Shown here: positions 61,745 to 64,000 of the stretch, in pieces
How the letters are laid out: each line of letters opens with the position of its first letter
Position numbering within the stretch: the first letter of the stretch is position 1
Assembly (NCBI RefSeq): GCF_010983895.1
Contig: NZ_CP048836.1
Span: forward strand, 2,046,001 to 2,110,000
Source: Nitrogeniibacter mangrovi
GTDB lineage: Bacteria > Pseudomonadota > Gammaproteobacteria > Burkholderiales > Rhodocyclaceae
DNA: 64,000 bases
Reading direction: 5' to 3'
Translations under genes and position numbers: made by a program
Notes under the pieces: model-generated
The model's input: the letters and a program-made list of their open reading frames with translations, nothing else
Database searches by the model: none
What the model was told of the DNA's origin: nothing

Positions 61745-62451
61745 GGTTTGTCGAGCAGTTCGATGGTCCCGTTGACCTGGATGGTGATATGACTCCGGCC
61801 GGCTTCCACGGGCGCCGGCGCGCTCATTTCGGAGCGGTCGGCCGCCATGGCGGCGCGTAACACCAGCGTGGGGCCGCGCTGCGTTCCCACGTTGAGGGTC
61901 TTGATCCGATAGCGGTGCCCGAGTGCCTTGGCGACCATCTCGGCGCGTTTTCCGAAGGCGTCGATGGCGGCGAGCGTCGCGGCATCCTCGGCCGCGGCGA
62001 GGGTCTCGGGTGAGGGCACCACACTGAGGTTGCCGATCGCCAGCGTCGCCTGCAGCGCCCCCACACAGGCGGAGAAGGCGGCCGTGTCGCGGCTTTCGAT
62101 GCTCAACGCGCTGCGCATGCGCCAGGCGCTGATGGTCCGGCTGTTCTTGGCATACACCGGCCAGGTGGCGGTCTGGGCCGTCTGCACCGTGACCGTCGGA
62201 TAGCGTTTGGCCACGGCCAGGGCGTCGGCGATGCGCCGATTCACCTCGGCCGAGACCTGACGCGGATCGTCGCCGGTCGCTTCGGCATAGGCCTCGGCGC
62301 GCGCCAGATCGTTGTCGGCCTCCGCCTGACCGTCGGCGGACAGGTTGACCGTGGGCAGCTCCTGCGCGCCGGCCCGGGTCGGCAGGGCCAACAGCAAGCA
62401 AACCGCCAGCAGCGGCGCACACCAGCGGCAGACGTTGATCCGTGACAGCAT
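61741..62451 (-). CDS. SIMPL (DUF541) domain periplasmic protein
   Basis: A 236-residue exported protein with a signal peptide (LLAVCLLLALPTRAGA, cut near residue 29) and a SIMPL/DUF541 domain. The mature start LPTVNLSADGQAEADNDLAR and the later YPTVTVQTAQTATWPVYAKN, then TISAWRMRSALSIESRD, are the strand-helix repeats of the family. SIMPL proteins are poorly understood; links to oxidative stress and to a mammalian signalling protein have been reported. It is the first gene of the minus-strand run with the small exported protein and dtd. Confidence 0.88.
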   Translation of the reverse strand: MLSRINVCRWCAPLLAVCLLLALPTRAGAQELPTVNLSADGQAEADNDLARAEAYAEATGDDPRQVSAEVNRRIADALAVAKRYPTVTVQTAQTATWPVYAKNSRTISAWRMRSALSIESRDTAAFSACVGALQATLAIGNLSVVPSPETLAAAEDAATLAAIDAFGKRAEMVAKALGHRYRIKTLNVGTQRGPTLVLRAAMAADRSEMSAPAPVEAGRSHITIQVNGTIELLDKP

Positions 62452-62548
62452 GTCGATGGCACACCTGTTGAATTCGGGTAGCCCCTTATACCGGAACACG
62501 GCCGCCACGGCGAGCTTTGCCATGTAAAGCGATGTGAATTGAGGTCGA

Positions 62549-62577
62549 TTGACAGGGGTGGAGCACGCCACGAGAAT
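62549..62577 (+). promoter_or_regulatory. Promoter of the EamA transporter gene
   Basis: A consensus TTGACA (62549-62554), a 17-bp spacer and GAGAAT (62572-62577), about 25 bp before the ATG. Confidence 0.6.
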
Positions 62578-62601
62578 CGACGCTTTCATGACGGATGGGC
62601 C

Positions 62602-63468
62602 ATGACTCCACGAGCGCTCGGCGTGTTCCAGACGGCGGTGTCGGCCATCTGCTTCGGCGCCATGGCCATCCTGGCGCGCCACGCCTATGCCGAAGGCACC
62701 GACGTGGTGGCGCTGCTGCTGGTGCGCTTCGGTCTGGCATCGGCCGTCATGGTGCCGACCCTCGCCGTGCGCGGCATCCGCTGGCCCCGCGGGCGCACCC
62801 TGGTGATGCTGTGCCTCATGGGCGGGGTGGGCTACGTGAGTCAGTCCTATAGTTTCTTTACCGCCTTGCACTATGCCAGCGCGGCACTCGTCGCCCTGTT
62901 GCTCTACCTGCATCCTGCGCTCGTTACCCTTGGTGCAGCGCTGCTCTATGGTCATCGGCTTACCCGAGTGCGCATTGCATGTGTCGTCGTCGCCCTCGTC
63001 GGCACCGGACTGGTCATCGGTGGTGACCTGAGCGGGCAGGCACTGGGCTATGGCTTCGGCCTTGCCGCCGCGTGCATCTACGCGCTCTACCTGCTCACCG
63101 GTCATCGGGTGTTGCAGCATGAAGCCCCCGAATCGGCAGCTGCCGTGGTGATGCTGTCGGCCACGACCGTGTTCGCTTTCGTCGCGCTTGCGCATCCACC
63201 GTCGTGGCCTGTCTCCGCCACCGGCTGGGCGGCATTGGTGACCATTTCACTGGTGTCCACCGTGGGCGCCATGCTGCTGCTGTTCTCCGGTGTCGCGCGA
63301 CTCGGGGCGGCAGACGCCTCCACCATCTCGACCCTCGAGCCGGTGGTCACGGCGGTGCTCGCCGCAGTGTTTCTCGGCGAATCGCTGGCTCCGGTGCAGT
63401 GCTTGGGCGGTGCGCTGGTGTTGGGCGCGGTGGTCGTACTCGGACGCTGGGGCGCCCCGCGCCGGTGA
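62602..63468 (+). CDS. EamA/DMT family transporter
   Basis: A 288-residue inner-membrane transporter with two EamA repeats and about ten membrane helices. The first repeat begins GVFQTAVSAICFGAMAILAR and the second LGYGFGLAAACIYALYLLTG. The conserved late element STLEPVVTAVLAAVFLGESL is typical of the drug/metabolite transporter superfamily. The substrate cannot be told; members export amino acids or other metabolites. It is a single gene with its own promoter and convergent with the gamma-carbonic-anhydrase-like gene. Confidence 0.92.
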   Translation: MTPRALGVFQTAVSAICFGAMAILARHAYAEGTDVVALLLVRFGLASAVMVPTLAVRGIRWPRGRTLVMLCLMGGVGYVSQSYSFFTALHYASAALVALLLYLHPALVTLGAALLYGHRLTRVRIACVVVALVGTGLVIGGDLSGQALGYGFGLAAACIYALYLLTGHRVLQHEAPESAAAVVMLSATTVFAFVALAHPPSWPVSATGWAALVTISLVSTVGAMLLLFSGVARLGAADASTISTLEPVVTAVLAAVFLGESLAPVQCLGGALVLGAVVVLGRWGAPRR

Positions 63469-63477
63469 GCCGGCCAC

Positions 63478-63511
63478 AAAAAAGAAAAGGCGCGTACCGG
63501 TTGTACGCGCC
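63478..63511 (-). terminator. Rho-independent terminator of the gamma-carbonic-anhydrase-like gene
   Basis: On the minus strand GGCGCGTAC / GTACGCGCC with a 5-base loop is followed by TTTTCTTTTTT. It lies about 100 bp past the stop of that gene. Confidence 0.9.
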
Positions 63512-63614
63512 AAGGAGACAATGTCTGGAGGAGTGTGGGCAAAGAGGCAGCCCACGCGATGCAGTCTAGGTGCCCACCGCTGCGCGCACCTTGACCTGGC
63601 GCAAGTCTTCGCCG

Positions 63615-64000
63615 CTATTCGGCGAGATAGCCGTTGGCCGAGGGCGCGTCGATGCGGCGCAGGCCGTCGCGGTGCTCGCTCAGATGGCGCACGTAGTTGG
63701 CGGCGCTGTCCATTTGCGCGGCGATCTCTTCTTCGGTGAGCTGGCGGATGATGCGCCCGGGCGAGCCGACCACCAGCGAGCCGTCCGGAATGTCACGCCC
63801 CTCGGGGATCAGCGCATTGGCGCCGATCAGGCAGTTGCGCCCGATGCGCGCGCCGTTGAGCACGATCGCGTTGATGCCGATCAGCGAGCCGTCGCCCACC
63901 TCGCAGCCGTGGAGCATGGCCATGTGGCCGATGGTGACGTTGCGACCGATGGTCAGCGGCACGCCGTCGTCGGTGTGCAGCACCGAGCCGTCCTGCACGT
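63615..64000 (-). CDS. Gamma-carbonic-anhydrase-like protein, 5' end outside the window
   Basis: The C-terminal about 128 residues of a left-handed beta-helix protein of the YrdA/PaaY/CaiE group. Hexapeptide repeats run through [20 protein letters not shown] and [13 protein letters not shown]. The HTDDG and GHMAMLHG histidines match the metal ligands of gamma carbonic anhydrases. A C-terminal helix ([20 protein letters not shown]) follows, as in the family. The first visible codon (GTG) is an internal valine of the usual [10 protein letters not shown] segment, so the gene continues beyond 64000. Catalytic activity is uncertain; many members act as thioesterases or have no known activity. Confidence 0.92.
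   Translation of the reverse strand, partial: VQDGSVLHTDDGVPLTIGRNVTIGHMAMLHGCEVGDGSLIGINAIVLNGARIGRNCLIGANALIPEGRDIPDGSLVVGSPGRIIRQLTEEEIAAQMDSAANYVRHLSEHRDGLRRIDAPSANGYLAE

Overview
The window reads as chromosome of a GC-rich betaproteobacterium, most likely of the Rhodocyclales (Azoarcus/Thauera/Zoogloea type). This rests on the gene content (a DUF2863 protein, the ppsR/ppsA divergent pair, a pyrG-kdsA-eno-ftsB cluster, ETF-ubiquinone oxidoreductase beside acetoacetyl-CoA synthetase) and on strong GC bias at third codon positions. The species is an inference; there is no rRNA gene in the window.

Positions 1-2950 look like the end of an accessory island abutting a tRNA-Val(CAC) gene. They hold four uncharacterised genes, including a two-gene minus-strand operon with a good promoter whose first product joins a ribbon-helix-helix-like N-terminus to a RAMA-like C-terminus, then about 850 bp without a convincing gene. 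From the tRNA onward the window is mostly core genome: gltX; lysS with an uncharacterised gene, mnmC and an overlapping 58-residue gene; a diguanylate cyclase; a three-gene SMC/condensin-like module (MksBEF/JetABC type without a JetD nuclease) directly behind prfB, which keeps its programmed frameshift; an orphan pstS; a Lon-family protease gene broken by a one-base shift in a run of seven G; and a ModE-like regulator, recJ and a phosphoglycerate-mutase-like gene. Enterobacteria have recJ-prfB-lysS as one operon. Here the three keep strand and order but are separated by these extra genes.

Positions 22.8-40.3 kb hold lolCD, a chemoreceptor with a sigma-28-type promoter, comEC, an alpha/beta hydrolase, an orphan amino-acid-type binding protein, the ppsR/ppsA pair, and a cell-envelope run: M23 peptidase, coiled-coil membrane protein, bactofilin, NfeD, SPFH protein. 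Positions 40.3-46.1 kb are a tightly overlapped minus-strand operon for polyprenyl-phosphate-linked glycosylation of lipid or envelope: PAP2 phosphatase, flippase-like protein, GT2 and two ArnT-like transferases.

Positions 46.2-64 kb hold purL; an IalB-family exported protein; ETF-QO divergent from a thioesterase / acetoacetyl-CoA synthetase / isochorismatase-like operon, with a 22-bp palindrome in the shared promoter region; pyrG-kdsA-eno-ftsB; a minus-strand run of SIMPL protein, small exported protein, dtd, NlpC/P60 lipoprotein and CBS protein; an EamA transporter; and the 3' part of a gamma-carbonic-anhydrase-like gene cut by the window end.
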